Positions 63,304 through 64,000 of a DNA stretch of 64,000 nucleotides are shown piece by piece; the first letter of the stretch is position 1; each line of letters opens with the position of its first letter. The notes below the pieces were generated by a model. The model had not been told where the DNA came from. It did no database searches and was given only the letters and a program-made list of their open reading frames with translations. This DNA comes from Dactylococcopsis salina PCC 8305 (GTDB taxonomy: Bacteria > Cyanobacteriota > Cyanobacteriia > Cyanobacteriales > Rubidibacteraceae). The position numbers and the translations under genes were made by a program. The stretch spans positions 1,943,840-2,007,839 of the forward strand of contig NC_019780.1 of NCBI RefSeq assembly GCF_000317615.1, written 5' to 3'.

Positions 63304-63606
63304 TCGCCCAGTTAGTTATTTTTTGATTTTACTCACCATAGCACGGTTCATCAGCCCCCTAACCCCCAATCTTGGGGGGATTAAGTGGATCAACTCTTAA
63401 AAACTTAGATCACCTTGCTATATAGCAACCCCAAATCTTATGTAAAAAATTGATTGATGAAAACCCTCATTATTGGGGTTTTGGGGGCAAAACAATTTAC
63501 AAATCACCTAGTATTGCTATATTCCCCTCCATACTTTGAAAGGGGGAATTTTTTGCTTTGAAATCGCATAATGAGGAATGACCAATGACCTAATTGTTAA
63601 GCATCC
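63304..63606. repeat. Intergenic repeats between the regulator and kinase genes
   Basis: Contains CCCCCTAACCCCCAATCTTG with its hairpin partner, the palindrome TTGCTATATAGCAA (63414-63427), and an ATTATTGGGGTTTTGGGGGC stretch. No gene is seen. The 300-base gap makes cotranscription of the regulator and the kinase uncertain. Confidence 0.6.
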
Positions 63607-64000
63607 ATGACATTAAGCATTATTTTGACGTTTTTCGCAGGGTTAGCGATCGGGTTGATGATTGCTTATCGGCAAAAACGCGCTTGGAAAAAAGATTTAA
63701 ATCAGCTTCTTAAAGAACTTTTTGGTAACACTCAAGAGACGATTTCCTCTTCTTTAAGTAATCGTTTACGTCGAGAGATTTTGCTTTTAAAAAGTAATTC
63801 CAGTTATCTACAAAACCAGTTAAATATCTGGCAAAAATTAATGGAAAATGCCCCGATCGGGTATTTAGAAGTAGATGAAGAAAATCAATTAATTTGGTGT
63901 AATAAACAAGCCCGTAATCTCTTACAGATCGATCGTTGGCAACCGCATCAAGTGCGTTTATTATTAGAATTAGTTCGCTCTTATGAATTGGATCAACTCA
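63607..64000 (+). CDS. sphS: Histidine kinase, N-terminal part, probably SphS
   Basis: 131 codons before the window ends. Residues 1-22 are a membrane-anchoring helix (TLSIILTFFAGLAIGLMIAY), then a helical stretch, then a PAS domain opening (ENAPIGYLEVDEENQLIWCN then KQARNLLQIDRW). This resembles the phosphate-sensing kinase SphS. The catalytic domain is beyond base 64000, so kinase identity rests on this region and on the neighbouring regulator. Confidence 0.65.
   Translation, partial: MTLSIILTFFAGLAIGLMIAYRQKRAWKKDLNQLLKELFGNTQETISSSLSNRLRREILLLKSNSSYLQNQLNIWQKLMENAPIGYLEVDEENQLIWCNKQARNLLQIDRWQPHQVRLLLELVRSYELDQL

Noticed and set aside
63414-63427. Regulatory operator TTGCTATATAGCAA for the kinase gene
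   Set aside because: It lies 180 bases upstream within repeat-like DNA and could equally be the end of a repeat; no support for a regulator.

Overview
This 64-kb window is a cyanobacterial chromosome segment. The evidence is many HIP1-type palindromes (GCGATCGC), petN, a second Mg-protoporphyrin cyclase, heme oxygenase, an NTRC-type thioredoxin reductase, small cyanobacterial families (DUF1818, DUF3155) and a likely SphR/SphS pair. Moderate GC, intergenic heptamer repeats, several Na+/H+ antiporter-type genes and two MscS channels fit a salt-tolerant unicellular cyanobacterium (Halothece/Dactylococcopsis-like); that placement is inference.

Layout. 1-8.5 kb: guaA (cut by the window edge), cbiD, an antiporter with a stress-protein domain, two MscS channels, an EamA transporter, tRNA-Pro, DUF1818 and petN with a small membrane protein. 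8.6-17.1 kb: NTRC, a metallo-beta-lactamase-like protein, hemW, queE, a TPR protein and recG. 17.2-28.7 kb: an Rpn-type nuclease with a truncated tandem copy, an MntA/HepT toxin-antitoxin pair, csaB, a methyltransferase, DUF3155, a hydrolase, gatA, a second antiporter, a TerD-like protein and an EI24/CysZ-like membrane protein.

28.8-46.3 kb is an accessory defence island between tRNA-Thr(UGU) and pyk. It has type III restriction (res) and modification (mod) genes separated by an oppositely oriented Septu-like ptuA-ptuB pair. It also has dndC and dndD separated by three oppositely oriented toxin-antitoxin-like genes, with no dndE or dndB seen. At least seven small toxin-antitoxin-type modules are present, several visibly broken, and the island ends in a frameshifted IS605-type tnpB. 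46.3-64 kb returns to housekeeping genes: pyk, a sugar-nucleotide transferase, scpA, a LapA-domain protein, an AGE-family epimerase, a flotillin/NfeD operon, a GmrSD remnant, the low-oxygen tetrapyrrole group (acsF, heme oxygenase, hemN), pilD and a phosphate-type two-component pair.

The most unusual structure is non-coding. One family of 192-266-bp MITE-like elements has four complete copies plus one solo end, with GGGYTTGCTGAA termini and 6-bp TANNTA target duplications. A second, exactly 102-bp family has 3-bp duplications and an inverted pair around mod. Several of these insertions sit on gene stop codons without changing the protein. Other intergenic DNA is rich in TAGGTTGGGT repeats, CCCCCTAACCCCC hairpin repeats and 7-bp tandem repeats.
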